Below, in pieces: positions 1 through 9,000 of a stretch of DNA of 64,000 nt (its first letter is position 1; the number at the start of each line of letters is the position of its first letter). The translations under genes were made by a program, and so were the position numbers. Origin of the DNA: Lachnospiraceae bacterium MD335 (GTDB lineage: Bacteria; Bacillota; Clostridia; Lachnospirales; Lachnospiraceae); NCBI GenBank assembly GCA_000403335.2, contig KE159630.1:297939-361938 (forward strand), read 5' to 3'. The notes beneath the pieces were generated by a model. That model saw only the letters and a program-made list of their open reading frames with translations, made no database searches and was not told the DNA's origin.

Positions 1-2
1 AT

Positions 3-962
3 GCCAATATGAGATTTCATGGGGACGGGAAATCAAATTTGTTTAATTGCTCTTCGCTATTGATGGATTCGTATGCGCCAATAGATGATAGTGGGAAAAC
101 TTATTTGGAAGATAAAAAAATTCCGTTGCATGAGGTGCTCAGGACATTTGGGGATATTGACGTGGGAATGATTAACCCGCCATATTCGCTTGACAAAAAG
201 GATGATTCGTCCATTCGGGTATATCCGATTGAACAGAGTATTCGGGTATATCATGATAAAAATAAGAAGCTTAAGAAAAAGGTAAGGGAACTAAAAAAGA
301 AGGATGCAAAGGAAGAGATAGCAGCCATCAATAAGGAGATAAATGAAAATTTAATTCATATACAAGACCTGGAGAATGAATTTACGGAGTGCGGAATGCG
401 GGAGGTGGTAATTCAGAAGGGGCAGGATGAGTTGGATTTTATTGCTTCCATGCTTCATTATCTTAAGACAGGCGGAATTGGAATTGCGATTGTACCAATG
501 TCATGTGCCGGAAACAGCGGAGCGAAGTTAAGAGCGGAATTATTAAAACATCATACGTTATTAGCTTGTATGACAATGCCCTCACAGCTTTTTTCTGATT
601 CACACGTGGGAGTGGCAACCTGCATTATGGTGTTTAAAGCGCATATTCCTCATGATGAAAATAAATCTGTGTTTTTTGGCAGATGGACGGATGATGGCTA
701 TAAGGTGATACCACATAACGGAAGAAAGGATACTGGAGCGTGGAGCGCAGTTCGTAAGGAATGGATTGGACAAATTGATGGGTTGTCGCAGCAGGATGAT
801 ACAATGTGGCTGAGAAAAAGGATTATGAGAACGGATGAAGCACTTCCAGAGGCGTACATAAAAACGGATTACACAAAATTAAGTGATATAGATTTTGAAA
901 GAACGTTGAAAAAATATGCATTATATTGTTATATGAATGAAAACGGACTTTTGGAGGAATAA
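3..962 (+). CDS. N-6 adenine DNA methyltransferase subunit, 3' part of gene
   Basis: The reading frame is open from the left window edge, so the start lies outside. The visible 320 codons carry the amino-methyltransferase motif IV NPPY (about 56-59 residues after the first visible Met) and, ahead of it, a GDGKSNL segment typical of HsdM and BcgIA-type methylases. A lysine/glutamate-rich helical stretch follows at about residues 85-120, then the rest of the catalytic domain. It would transfer a methyl group from SAM to adenine in a target set by the specificity subunit encoded 5 nt downstream. Whether a separate HsdR exists (type I) or cleavage is fused to the missing N-terminus (BcgI-like) cannot be seen. 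Confidence 0.85.
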   Translation, partial: ANMRFHGDGKSNLFNCSSLLMDSYAPIDDSGKTYLEDKKIPLHEVLRTFGDIDVGMINPPYSLDKKDDSSIRVYPIEQSIRVYHDKNKKLKKKVRELKKKDAKEEIAAINKEINENLIHIQDLENEFTECGMREVVIQKGQDELDFIASMLHYLKTGGIGIAIVPMSCAGNSGAKLRAELLKHHTLLACMTMPSQLFSDSHVGVATCIMVFKAHIPHDENKSVFFGRWTDDGYKVIPHNGRKDTGAWSAVRKEWIGQIDGLSQQDDTMWLRKRIMRTDEALPEAYIKTDYTKLSDIDFERTLKKYALYCYMNENGLLEE

Positions 963-967
963 AGATT

Positions 968-2089
968 GTGATTGATAAAAAAACATGGAAACCATTTCAA
1001 GTCAATGATATTTTCGAGGTATTGAACGGAAAGGGGATTACGAAACAGGAAATTAGCGATCATCAGGGAGAATTGCCCGCAGTGCAGAGCGGAGAAAAAA
1101 ATAACGGCGTTATTGGGTATATTGATCAGGAATATTGTGAACAAATGAAGTATACTTACTCAACGCAGGCTTGCTTAACCGTGGCGCGAACAGGTTCGGC
1201 AGGATATGTTACATTTCAGCCGAATGGGTGTTGTGTTGGAGACTCCGCTAAAATTTTAAAGCCACGGATAATGATCAACACTGAAGTTTTTTTGTTTTTC
1301 AGGACACTGTTAATGGCAAATAAGTATCGTTATACCTATGCAAGAAAAGTAACAGAAGATAATTATAAGAATGAAGTGATACAAATCCCGTCTACGTTAG
1401 ACGGTAAGCCGGATTATGAAATGATAGAACATTATATGAAAACACTCCATAGTGACGTGTCAGATATTCCCGACTGCTTTTTGGAAGAAGGGTATGAGAA
1501 AGCGTGTTGGTATCTGGATCACGTAAATCAGAGTAGGTTTGAAAAAAGTTATGCAGGCAGGGTGTCTGACGAGAAGATTGATTTATTTGACAGGGAGTGG
1601 TTAGAATTTCATCTATATGATTTGTTTGCTATTGACAGTGGCAATAAATTTGACAGGAGCAAGATGACACAATTTCTTCCGACGGTCAATTTTGTTGGCA
1701 GATCAAGTGAGAATAATGGAGTAACGGCGTGCGTTGATGAAATTGAGGATGTGATCCCTTATGAAGCAGGATTAATGACGGTTGCACTTGGCGGGGAATA
1801 TTTAGGTTCCTGTTTTGTTCAGGACGCTCCTTTTTACACAAGCCAAAATGTAGCAATATTAAAGCCATTAAACCAAATGAGCATTTATTCTAAATTTTTT
1901 ATCGCACATTTGATTCGTTATGAAAGTTCCAATAATTATAAGGCGTTTGCAAGAGAGCTGAATGCACATATAAAAACGAATTTTGTAATCAGGCTTCCGG
2001 TAACTGATGGGCAGGAACCTGATTATGGTTTTATGGATCGATATATCAAGTCATTATCGTTTAGTTGTAGGCTTGAAGATATAAATTAG
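968..2089 (+). CDS. Restriction-modification specificity (S) subunit
   Basis: A 373-residue protein with two target-recognition-like halves, each opening with the usual pattern of a W or F residue, a short strand and 'DIF/DLF' (FQVNDIF near residue 9 and FHLYDLF near residue 216). This is the two-TRD layout of HsdS and BcgIB proteins that read the two halves of a split DNA site. It starts with GTG; a GGAGG inside the end of the methylase gene, about 10 nt upstream, supports this start, and the 5-nt gap means translational coupling. The length is slightly short for a type I HsdS. No clear terminator follows. Family assignment is firm; the type of system is not. Confidence 0.85.
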   Translation: MIDKKTWKPFQVNDIFEVLNGKGITKQEISDHQGELPAVQSGEKNNGVIGYIDQEYCEQMKYTYSTQACLTVARTGSAGYVTFQPNGCCVGDSAKILKPRIMINTEVFLFFRTLLMANKYRYTYARKVTEDNYKNEVIQIPSTLDGKPDYEMIEHYMKTLHSDVSDIPDCFLEEGYEKACWYLDHVNQSRFEKSYAGRVSDEKIDLFDREWLEFHLYDLFAIDSGNKFDRSKMTQFLPTVNFVGRSSENNGVTACVDEIEDVIPYEAGLMTVALGGEYLGSCFVQDAPFYTSQNVAILKPLNQMSIYSKFFIAHLIRYESSNNYKAFARELNAHIKTNFVIRLPVTDGQEPDYGFMDRYIKSLSFSCRLEDIN

Positions 2090-2178
2090 TGGGGGGCAGT
2101 CATAGGGCACCCTCCCGTTCTATGTACAGACTTGTGCAGAGAAAATATGCCATTAAAGTGGCGTATAGGGATACAGAA

Positions 2179-2202
2179 AGCAGGGAAGAAACCTTCCCTG
2201 CT
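2179..2202 (-). terminator. Terminator of the flavin-reductase-like gene
   Basis: Ten-bp inverted repeat (2179-2188 with 2193-2202) with a 4-nt loop, read on the minus strand and followed by a short T-rich stretch, just beyond the stop codon of the minus-strand gene. Confidence 0.6.
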
Positions 2203-2209
2203 CAATTTG

Positions 2210-2713
2210 TTACCGTGCCAAAACTTCAATAATTTCCCCGACATACATCGTATGCATATCCCCGTCCTGATACCATTTTTCGATTTCGGGCAGCAGAAAG
2301 CTGTCTTTTGTAATTTTCATTGCTGCCATTTTGTTGCACAACAGAATAAAATCTCCTTCGTCAATAAACGGGATGGAGTGCTTATAATTCCATGTCAGTC
2401 CTGCCTCTGTCATTTTGTCACAGTTACGCCCGGAGTGGGAGCCGCAGTAGTTGAGCGCGGCGCGATGTCCTGCACCCATAAATGAGACGGAGAAAAAGTC
2501 GTTGCTGTCTATAAATTCTTTCGTGAATCTTGAGTCGCGGATGAAGATAAAGGCAACGTTTTTGCCCCAAAGCACACCGACACCGCCCCAACTTACCGTC
2601 ATGGTATTTGCCGCATCTTTGGTTCCTGCGGAGACAAGTCCCCAATCCTGACCGATGGTTTTGAATGGATTAAATTCCAGCTCTTCCAGTGGAAATGGTT
2701 GAAATGAATGCAT
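2210..2713 (-). CDS. Flavin reductase-like / flavoredoxin family protein
   Basis: A 167-residue protein of the split-barrel FMN-binding family. The N-terminal part shows the conserved FMN-pocket pattern with NTMTVSWGG near residue 36 and a strand ending in FIRDSRFTKEF, followed by FFSVSFM. Members bind FMN and act as NAD(P)H:flavin reductases or small electron carriers (flavoredoxin); the electron partner here is not evident from neighbours. Monocistronic on the minus strand: its own terminator follows, and a TATAAT-like -10 (complement of 2765-2770) lies upstream. Length is normal for the family. Confidence 0.8.
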   Translation of the reverse strand: MHSFQPFPLEELEFNPFKTIGQDWGLVSAGTKDAANTMTVSWGGVGVLWGKNVAFIFIRDSRFTKEFIDSNDFFSVSFMGAGHRAALNYCGSHSGRNCDKMTEAGLTWNYKHSIPFIDEGDFILLCNKMAAMKITKDSFLLPEIEKWYQDGDMHTMYVGEIIEVLAR

Positions 2714-2795
2714 AAAATCTTTCCTTTCTGTTTTGATTTCTGTTTTTAATTGATTTATATAAAAATTATACTATCATATGCGGGAGATGCCGCGT

Positions 2796-2978
2796 CTATT
2801 CTTTGATTCTGTCTAATTCCGTGAGATTGATTCCGGAAGATGTGAGGATTACCTTCAATTCAATATATCTTATTTTCATGGCTTTGTATGATTCGGAATC
2901 TTTATCGGCTAAAAGCATATAGCTTTGTAATCTTGAAAACTCTTCAACAGAAATTTTCAGCATTTCTTTTTCAGGCAT
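2796..2978 (-). CDS. Small hypothetical protein
   Basis: A 60-residue, charged, probably helical protein. Support for being real: a strong AAAGGTGG ribosome site 8 nt before the ATG and a composition (Glu/Lys/Leu rich, no rare-codon runs) unlike a shadow frame. It runs in the same direction as the flavin-reductase-like gene and may be its upstream partner, though an 82-nt gap with a -10 box separates them. No family recognised. Confidence 0.55.
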   Translation of the reverse strand: MPEKEMLKISVEEFSRLQSYMLLADKDSESYKAMKIRYIELKVILTSSGINLTELDRIKE

Positions 2979-3000
2979 ATAGTCACCACCTTTCCATTGT

Positions 3001-3277
3001 TCCTGTCTGTAATGGGATAATGATTATATTACAGGAACCGCTTCGCGACCCCTGTAATCGGATGCACGGCGCAAAGAGAGCGCCTTTTATCAAAACTTGC
3101 TTTGCAAGTTGTGATAAGTTATATTACAGGAACCGCTTCAAAAACCTTGTAATCAAATTGATGACGCAAAAGCTCTGTCTTAACTATATTATAATTGGTA
3201 ACTTATGCAGTGTAAAGCCAATTCTGACAGTCTTATTTTTTATATGCGGCGGATTTGACGGCTGATATGAAAATTTA
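3001..3277. repeat. Intergenic stretch with duplicated hairpin-forming repeat
   Basis: No gene is visible. A 21-nt sequence, TTATATTACAGGAACCGCTTC, occurs at 3024-3044 and again at 3119-3139, each followed by a CCTGTAAT or CTTGTAAT arm, so each copy can fold as ATTACAGG/CCTGTAAT. Between them is another hairpin (AACTTGC-TTT-GCAAGTT). The arrangement resembles small palindromic intergenic repeats. Confidence 0.5.
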
Positions 3278-3330
3278 TAAGGTTTTCATAAGATTCCCGC
3301 AAGGTTCCTGTAAGGTTGACGTGATAGAAT
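3278..3330 (+). promoter_or_regulatory. Four tandem 11-bp operator repeats and -10 box
   Basis: Four head-to-tail 11-bp units (3278-3288, 3289-3299, 3300-3310, 3311-3321) each contain AAGGTT or AAGATT at the same place. The helical 11-bp spacing is the signature of OmpR-family response regulator sites. A TAGAAT -10 box at 3325-3330 follows directly and no good -35 exists, so the repeats probably seat an activator. Confidence 0.6.
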
Positions 3331-3367
3331 GGCAGAAAATGAAAACAAAAACAGGAGGATATGGAAA

Positions 3368-3781
3368 ATGAAAAAAACATTGTTTGCGGGAATTGGAGTG
3401 ACTGCTGCTGCGGTGGCTGTGCTGATTGGTCTTTTGCTTTGGGTTACTTCGGGGGTAGGGAGTGCGTATTATTACACACAGATTGAGAACGCGAAACTGG
3501 AGGAGGTCGATTCGCGCGGCGGCGTGATTGATTTTCAGGGCGGAATGCCGTATTCCTATACGCTGACGGCTTATGACGAAAACGGAGGTGAGAAGGAGAT
3601 GACATTCGGAGCGTCGAGGGAGCTTCGGGAGGGGGCGTTTCTTCGGCTGACGGTTGTGCCTGTCAGAGGCGTAGTGGAATGGAGCGAGGCGGCATATGAT
3701 GAACTTCCGGCAGCGGTTCAAGGGAACTATGCGCCTGTGGCGGAAGATGCACGAAAACGCACGCAAAAACCAATATATTAG
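3368..3781 (+). CDS. YxeA-like (DUF1093) exported protein
   Basis: A 137-residue protein with an N-terminal membrane/signal segment (about residues 5-27) followed by the YxeA-type beta domain: YYYTQI near residue 33, then a strand-rich region containing YSYTLTAYDENG. The start at 3368 is preferred over an in-frame ATG at 3329 because AGGAGG lies 9 nt upstream of it. In Bacillus subtilis yxeA belongs to an antimicrobial-peptide-responsive ABC transporter operon controlled by an OmpR-type regulator; the operator repeats just upstream fit that kind of control, but no transporter or two-component genes are adjacent here. The molecular function of the family is unknown. Confidence 0.7.
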   Translation: MKKTLFAGIGVTAAAVAVLIGLLLWVTSGVGSAYYYTQIENAKLEEVDSRGGVIDFQGGMPYSYTLTAYDENGGEKEMTFGASRELREGAFLRLTVVPVRGVVEWSEAAYDELPAAVQGNYAPVAEDARKRTQKPIY

Positions 3782-4056
3782 AAAAAAGTGCAACAAATTT
3801 ACAAATACCTCTTTACAAATGCGGAAATATTATTTATAATCTTAACAGATAAAAAATAGTGGTACAAAAAAGAACTACTAAACACCTTGTTTTATGTGTG
3901 CGTATTATTATAAATAAAGAAAGGTGTTTCGTAGCATGATGCACACAAAATGCAAAAACTGCATTTTGGCGCGCGCACGGAGTCCGCAGCGGAGTGCGTA
4001 CTCCTGATTGAAAGCGATGAAAGCTTTTACGGTAAAATATGGAAAAGGAAAGTTGA
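3782..4056. other. Intergenic region with long inverted repeats
   Basis: No convincing gene. A 14-bp inverted repeat with one mismatch (3875-3888 with 3921-3934) encloses 32 nt, and a perfect 8-bp hairpin (3947-3954 with 3960-3967) follows. A 23-codon frame from 3937 has two early Cys but a poor ribosome site, so I do not call it. Together with the terminator at 4057-4097 this could be a small structured RNA. Confidence 0.35.
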
Positions 4057-4097
4057 GTAACCAAAGGCGGTTAATGCGTTTTTTGGTTACTTTTTTT
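4057..4097 (+). terminator. Intrinsic terminator
   Basis: Stem GTAACCAAA (4057-4065) with TTTGGTTAC (4082-4090), followed by seven T residues. It ends whatever is transcribed from the YxeA-like gene or from a small RNA in the preceding 300 nt, and insulates the insertion element. Confidence 0.75.
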
Positions 4098-4127
4098 ATG
4101 CAAAGACCGGTGCAAGGCGCGTTAGCG

Positions 4128-4266
4128 TTTGGTTTGATAGGAGCTTCCTGTATAATTCAAATATAAGGAATTCCAAGAAGGGTGGTTGATAAAAAGATAC
4201 CTCAGAGTAAAATAAGATTACTGACTTTTGGACGGTTAGTAAAAATCTTATTGAACAGAGAGGTAT
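4128..4266 (+). promoter_or_regulatory. Recombinase promoter and start-proximal hairpin
   Basis: TTTGGT (4128-4133), 17 nt, TATAAT (4151-4156) forms a plausible promoter. The leader then folds strongly: GATACCTC (4196-4203) with GAGGTATC (4259-4266), and inside it ATAAGATT (4212-4219) with AATCTTAT (4244-4251). The stem ends 6 nt before the ATG and covers the ribosome-binding region, so it may limit translation of read-through transcripts. Confidence 0.5.
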
Positions 4267-4272
4267 CCCAAG

Positions 4273-5559
4273 ATGAATTGTAACACACAAAACGCAAAAA
4301 TTGCATCCATAACAGAAAAAACTTTGATTGTCGGAATCGACGTGGGAAGCGAGACCCATTATGCAAGAGCATTTGACTGGCGCAACTACGAGTACACTAA
4401 AAAACCGCTGGAGTTCAGCAACACCGAAACCGGTTTCCAGACATTCAAGGCATGGGTGGAGGAGCTTGCAGAGAGGCACGGTAAAACTGCTGTAATCCCC
4501 GGCATGGAGCCCACAGGCCATTACTGGTTCGCATTGGGAAAATTCCTGCAGGACAACGGCATGAAGCCGGTGCATGTAAATCCCCATCATGTGAAGAAGT
4601 CGAAGGAACTGGATGACAACAATCCCAACAAGAACGACCGGAAGGATCCCAAGACGATCGCCGCGCTTGTCAACGAGGGGAGATTCTCTTACCCTTATAT
4701 GCCAGTCGGTATTTATGCGGAGATCAGGAGCTTGTCGAACCTGCGCTTTCAGACACAGGAGGAGCTTACGAGGATCAAGAACCGGCTGGCGAGGTGGTTT
4801 TCCATCTACTTTCCCGAATATAAAGACGTTTACGGGGACTTAAAGGCAGTAAGCGGAAGGATGGTACTGAAGGTTGCACCGCTGCCGGAAGACATCCTAA
4901 AGCTGGGGGCGGAAGGTGTGAACCAGATCTGGAGGGACAGGAAGCTGAGGGGTGCCGGGATGAAGAGGGCAAAGGCCCTTTTATCGGCTGCGGAGCACAG
5001 CGTAGGGAGCAAGGAAGCGCCGGAAGCGGCGCGGATGGAGCTGGAAAATCTGCTGAGTGACATGGATGTACATGCGTCAAGAATGGAGGAACTGCTCCGG
5101 AGGATAGAAGAAAAGCTGAAGGAGATCCCATATATAGATAACCTGCTGGCGATCAAGGGGATTGGGATGGTAACAGTCAGCGGCTTTATAGCAGAGGTGG
5201 GGGACATAGGACGTTTTGACAACCCCAAACAGCTGCAGAAGCTGGCGGGATATGCCGTCGTGGCAAATGATTCGGGCAAGCATAACGGAGAAAGCCGTAT
5301 CAGTTACCGGGGGCGGAAACGCCTGAGGTATGTGCTGTACGAGGCCGCTATATCGCTGGTGGGAAAGAACGCAGAGTTTCGGGAGATACACGAGTATTAC
5401 CGGACGCGGAAGGAGAACCCGCTCAAAAAGATGCAGTCGGTGGTGGCGGTAGCCTGTAAGGCGCTGAGGATATTTTACGCGGTCCTTACCAAAGGCATCC
5501 AGTATGACCCTGAGAGGCTGCTGGGCGACATCAGGAGGCCACAGGTACAGACGGCATAA
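4273..5559 (+). CDS. IS110-family DEDD recombinase (transposase)
   Basis: A 428-residue protein. The N-terminal RuvC-like domain holds the acidic residues: Asp23 in GIDVGSETHY, Glu79 in GMEPTGHY, and Asp122/Asp125 in NDRKDPKT. The C-terminal part (about 290-400) has the helix-hairpin-helix-like LLAIKGIGMVT and the conserved AGYAVVANDSGKHNG segment with the candidate catalytic serine near 333. Family members insert the element in a sequence-specific way; recent work showed that a non-coding bridge or seek RNA encoded beside the gene selects target and donor. The frame is intact and both catalytic halves are present, so it may still be active. Confidence 0.93.
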   Translation: MNCNTQNAKIASITEKTLIVGIDVGSETHYARAFDWRNYEYTKKPLEFSNTETGFQTFKAWVEELAERHGKTAVIPGMEPTGHYWFALGKFLQDNGMKPVHVNPHHVKKSKELDDNNPNKNDRKDPKTIAALVNEGRFSYPYMPVGIYAEIRSLSNLRFQTQEELTRIKNRLARWFSIYFPEYKDVYGDLKAVSGRMVLKVAPLPEDILKLGAEGVNQIWRDRKLRGAGMKRAKALLSAAEHSVGSKEAPEAARMELENLLSDMDVHASRMEELLRRIEEKLKEIPYIDNLLAIKGIGMVTVSGFIAEVGDIGRFDNPKQLQKLAGYAVVANDSGKHNGESRISYRGRKRLRYVLYEAAISLVGKNAEFREIHEYYRTRKENPLKKMQSVVAVACKALRIFYAVLTKGIQYDPERLLGDIRRPQVQTA

Positions 5560-5960
5560 CAGCTGGAATCGAAACAGGCAATACCCTGTCAGGGTTGGAC
5601 TGAGCCTCCGGGAGACGGAGCCGGGAGCTGAATCCAGCCATGACAGAAAAGGCTGGAAGGTATGTGGAACAGTCTGGGGAAACGTCCGCCGCAAGGTGCC
5701 AGTCAGGGAAACATACAGGTCAGTAAGACTTATATAAAGAATGAGCCGGTAGCCGGCAGGAATATTTTCCATAGGGCATGACCCTGGTTAGGAGCTGAGC
5801 TGGCACCCTGGTTATGGACAGGCGGAACGAAGGAAGTTAGGACCCGCAAGATGGTGATCCTGGTAGACACGGGAGGTTCGCTGCCGTAGAAGGAAGGGTA
5901 TACACAAGGCCATGTAGAGCGAAAAGATAGACGTTCTACTTCGTGTACCCTACATCCTCT
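5560..5960 (+). ncRNA. Candidate structured guide (bridge/seek-type) RNA of the IS110 element
   Basis: Four hundred nucleotides after the recombinase stop hold no gene but many perfect stems: ACAGG/CCTGT (5574-5578, 5585-5589), TCCAGCC/GGCTGGA (5633-5639, 5651-5657), GCCGG-TAG-CCGGC (5745-5757), and a distal two-part hairpin with GGGTATACAC/GTGTACCC (5896-5905, 5943-5950) enclosing GTAGAGC/GTTCTAC (5914-5920, 5933-5939). ACCCTGGTTA occurs twice (5781-5790, 5805-5814). IS1111-type members encode their guide RNA on this side. The role is inferred; the folding is read directly. Confidence 0.5.
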
Positions 5961-6079
5961 ATTTTCGTACCAGATACAGAGAAATGTCCATTTCCTTGGC
6001 TCATTTATCTGAGAGTAACAATAAAAATTCCTTGAATTTTTAAGGAAAATCACTTGACAATATAGGGAGGAAAGTTGAG

Positions 6080-9000
6080 ATGTTTGATGCAAAATTAAAT
6101 GTTCCCAAAGCGCCGCTATACAGGGCGGAATATGAGCACGACAACTGCGGTATTGGTGCAGTCGTCAATATCAAGGGGAAAAAATCGAGGGAAACAGTGG
6201 AAAATGCCTTGCGGATTGTAGAAAATTTGGAGCATAGGGCAGGTAAGGATGCCGAGGGCAAGACGGGTGACGGCGTTGGCATTTTGGTGCAGATTTGTCA
6301 TGAATTTTTTGATAAAGTGACAAAGCCGCTCGGCATTACGCTTGGTAAAGGGCGCGAGTACGGCGTTGGCATGTTCTTCTTTCCGCAGGATGAGTTAAAG
6401 CGCAATCAGGCAAAGAAAATGTTTGAGATTATCGTTGAGAAAGAGGGCTTGGAGTTTTTGGGCTGGCGCGAGGTGCCCTGTGTGCCGTCGGTTCTCGGAC
6501 ATAAGGCAGTCGAGTGTATGCCCTGCATCATGCAGGCATTCGTGAAAAAGCCGGAAACAGTGGAAAAGGGGCTTGCCTTTGACAGAAAGCTATATATTGC
6601 AAGGCGCGTGTTTGAGCAGAGCTCGGACAATACGTATGTCGTGTCGCTGAGCAGTAGAACAATTGTTTACAAGGGAATGTTTCTTGTGACACAGCTTCGG
6701 ACGTTTTTTAAGGATTTGCAGAGCGCGGATTACGTTTCGGCAATTGCAATCGTGCATTCGCGGTTTTCCACAAACACCAATCCAAGTTGGGAGCGGGCGC
6801 ATCCGAACCGCTTTATCGTACATAATGGTGAGATTAACACGATTCGCGGCAACGTAGATAAGATGATTGCCCGCGAGGAAAACATGGAGTCGGAATTTTT
6901 AAGCCGTGAGTTTCACAAGGTTCTTCCTGTCGTCAACGCGCAGGGGTCGGATTCGGCAATGCTTGACAATACGCTGGAGTTCCTCGTGATGAGCGGTATG
7001 GAGCTGCCGCTTGCGGTGATGATTACCATTCCCGAGCCGTGGGCAAACAACCGGACGATGTCGCAGGCGAAGAAGGATTTTTATCAATACTATGCAACGA
7101 TGATGGAGCCGTGGGACGGTCCGGCATCAATCCTTTTTTCGGACGGGGACATTATGGGGGCCGTGCTTGACAGAAACGGTCTTAGACCGTCGCGGTATTA
7201 TATCACATCGGACGACCAGCTTATCCTTTCGTCGGAGGTGGGTGTGCTGCCGATTGACGCGGCAAAGATTGTGAAGAAGGACAGACTGCGTCCGGGGAAA
7301 ATGCTCCTTGTGGACACGGTAAAGGGTGAGATTATTGATGACGATACGCTAAAGGAACGTTACGCAAAGCGTCGTCCTTACGGGGAGTGGCTTGACTCGA
7401 ACCTTGTGACGCTAAAGGAGTTGAAAATTCCCAATGTGAGGGTGCCGGAGTTTTCTTATGAGGAACGGCAGCGTATGCAGAAGGCGTTTGGCTATACCTA
7501 TGAGGAGTTAAAGACCGGCATTCTGCCAATGGCGAAGAACGGCGGCGAGAGCATCGGCGCAATGGGCGTTGACACGCCGATTCCGGTACTATCGAGAACG
7601 CATCATCAGCTTTCGCACTATTTTAAGCAGCAGTTTGCGCAGGTTACCAATCCGCCGATTGATGCAATCCGCGAGGAGGTTGTTACGGCAACAACTGTTT
7701 ATATCGGAAAGGACGGAAATATCCTTCACGACACGGAGAAGAACTGTAATGTGCTAAAGGTCAATAACCCAATCCTCACAACGACGGACCTTCTAAAGAT
7801 TAAAAACATGAAGCGGGAGGGTTTTCAGGTAGAGGTTATTCCGATTATTTATTATAAGAACACAAGTTTGGAACGCGCAATTGACCATCTTTATGTAGAG
7901 GTGGACCGTGCATACCGCGACGGTGTGAATATTATTATTCTTTCGGACAGGGGCGTGGACGAAAACCATGTGGCAATTCCGTCTCTTTTGGCGGTTTCCG
8001 CGATGCAAAAGCACCTGGTGCGCACAAAAAAGAGAACGAGTGTGGCGTTGATTTTGGAATCGGCGGAGCCAAGAGAGGTGCACGATTTTGCGGCGCTGAT
8101 TGGGTACGGTGCGTGTGCAGTCAATCCGTATCTTGCACAGGAATCCATTAAGGAGCTGATTGACACCGGAATGCTTGACAAGGATTATCACGCGGCGGTG
8201 GACGACTATAATGACGCCATTTTGCATGGCATTGTGAAGATTGCGTCGAAGATGGGCATTTCCACAATTCAGTCGTATCAGGGCTCGCAGATTTTTGAGG
8301 CGGTCGGGATAGATTCGGACGTGATAAATAAATATTTCACAAATACGGTATGCCGGATTGGCGGGATTAGTCTTGCGGATATTGCAAAAGAGGTGGACGA
8401 TTTGCATTCGCTTGCGTTTGACCCGCTTGGTCTTGCGACGGATTTGACGCTTGACAGTCCCGGACAGCACAAGTCGAGAGGCGGTGCGGAGGAGCATTTA
8501 TACAATCCTGCGACGATTCATTTGCTGCAGCAGGCGACAAAGCGCGGCGATTATGAGATGTTTAAGCAGTATTCCGCGCTCTTAACCGCAGAGGATTCCA
8601 ATGCATCTGACGGGTGCGTGCGCAATATTAGAGGTTTGATTGATTTTAATTATCCGAAGAAGGGCATTTCGATTGATGAGGTGGAGTCGGTGGAGAGCAT
8701 TGTGAAGCGGTTTAAGACGGGAGCAATGTCGTACGGCTCAATTTCGAAGGAGGCGCATGAGACGCTTGCCATTGCGATGAATATGCTTCACGGAAAGTCC
8801 AACTCGGGCGAAGGCGGCGAGGATTTGGAGCGTATGGTTATCGGCGCGGACGGCTTAAACCGCTGTTCGGCAATCAAGCAGGTTGCAAGCGGGCGGTTTG
8901 GCGTGACCAGCCGTTATTTGGTGAGCGCGCAGGAAATTCAGATTAAGATGGCGCAGGGCGCAAAGCCGGGCGAGGGCGGTCACCTTCCTGCGGGAAAGGT

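Larger units (their letters stand above)
4100..5960 (+). mobile_element. IS110-family insertion element (approximate ends)
   Basis: One DEDD recombinase gene flanked by about 170 nt on the 5' side and about 400 nt of folded non-coding sequence on the 3' side. IS110 elements lack clear terminal inverted repeats and have minimal target duplications, so the exact ends cannot be read from one copy. The right end must lie before the gltB ribosome site at about 6065. Confidence 0.65.

Noticed and set aside
5560..5960. Group II intron or IStron-like ribozyme
   Set aside because: No intron-encoded reverse transcriptase and I could not find a domain V-like AGC/GTT hairpin; association with the IS110 gene explains the region better.
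6054..6059. TTGACA as a gltB -35 box
   Set aside because: A 17-nt spacer would put the -10 box on the start codon.
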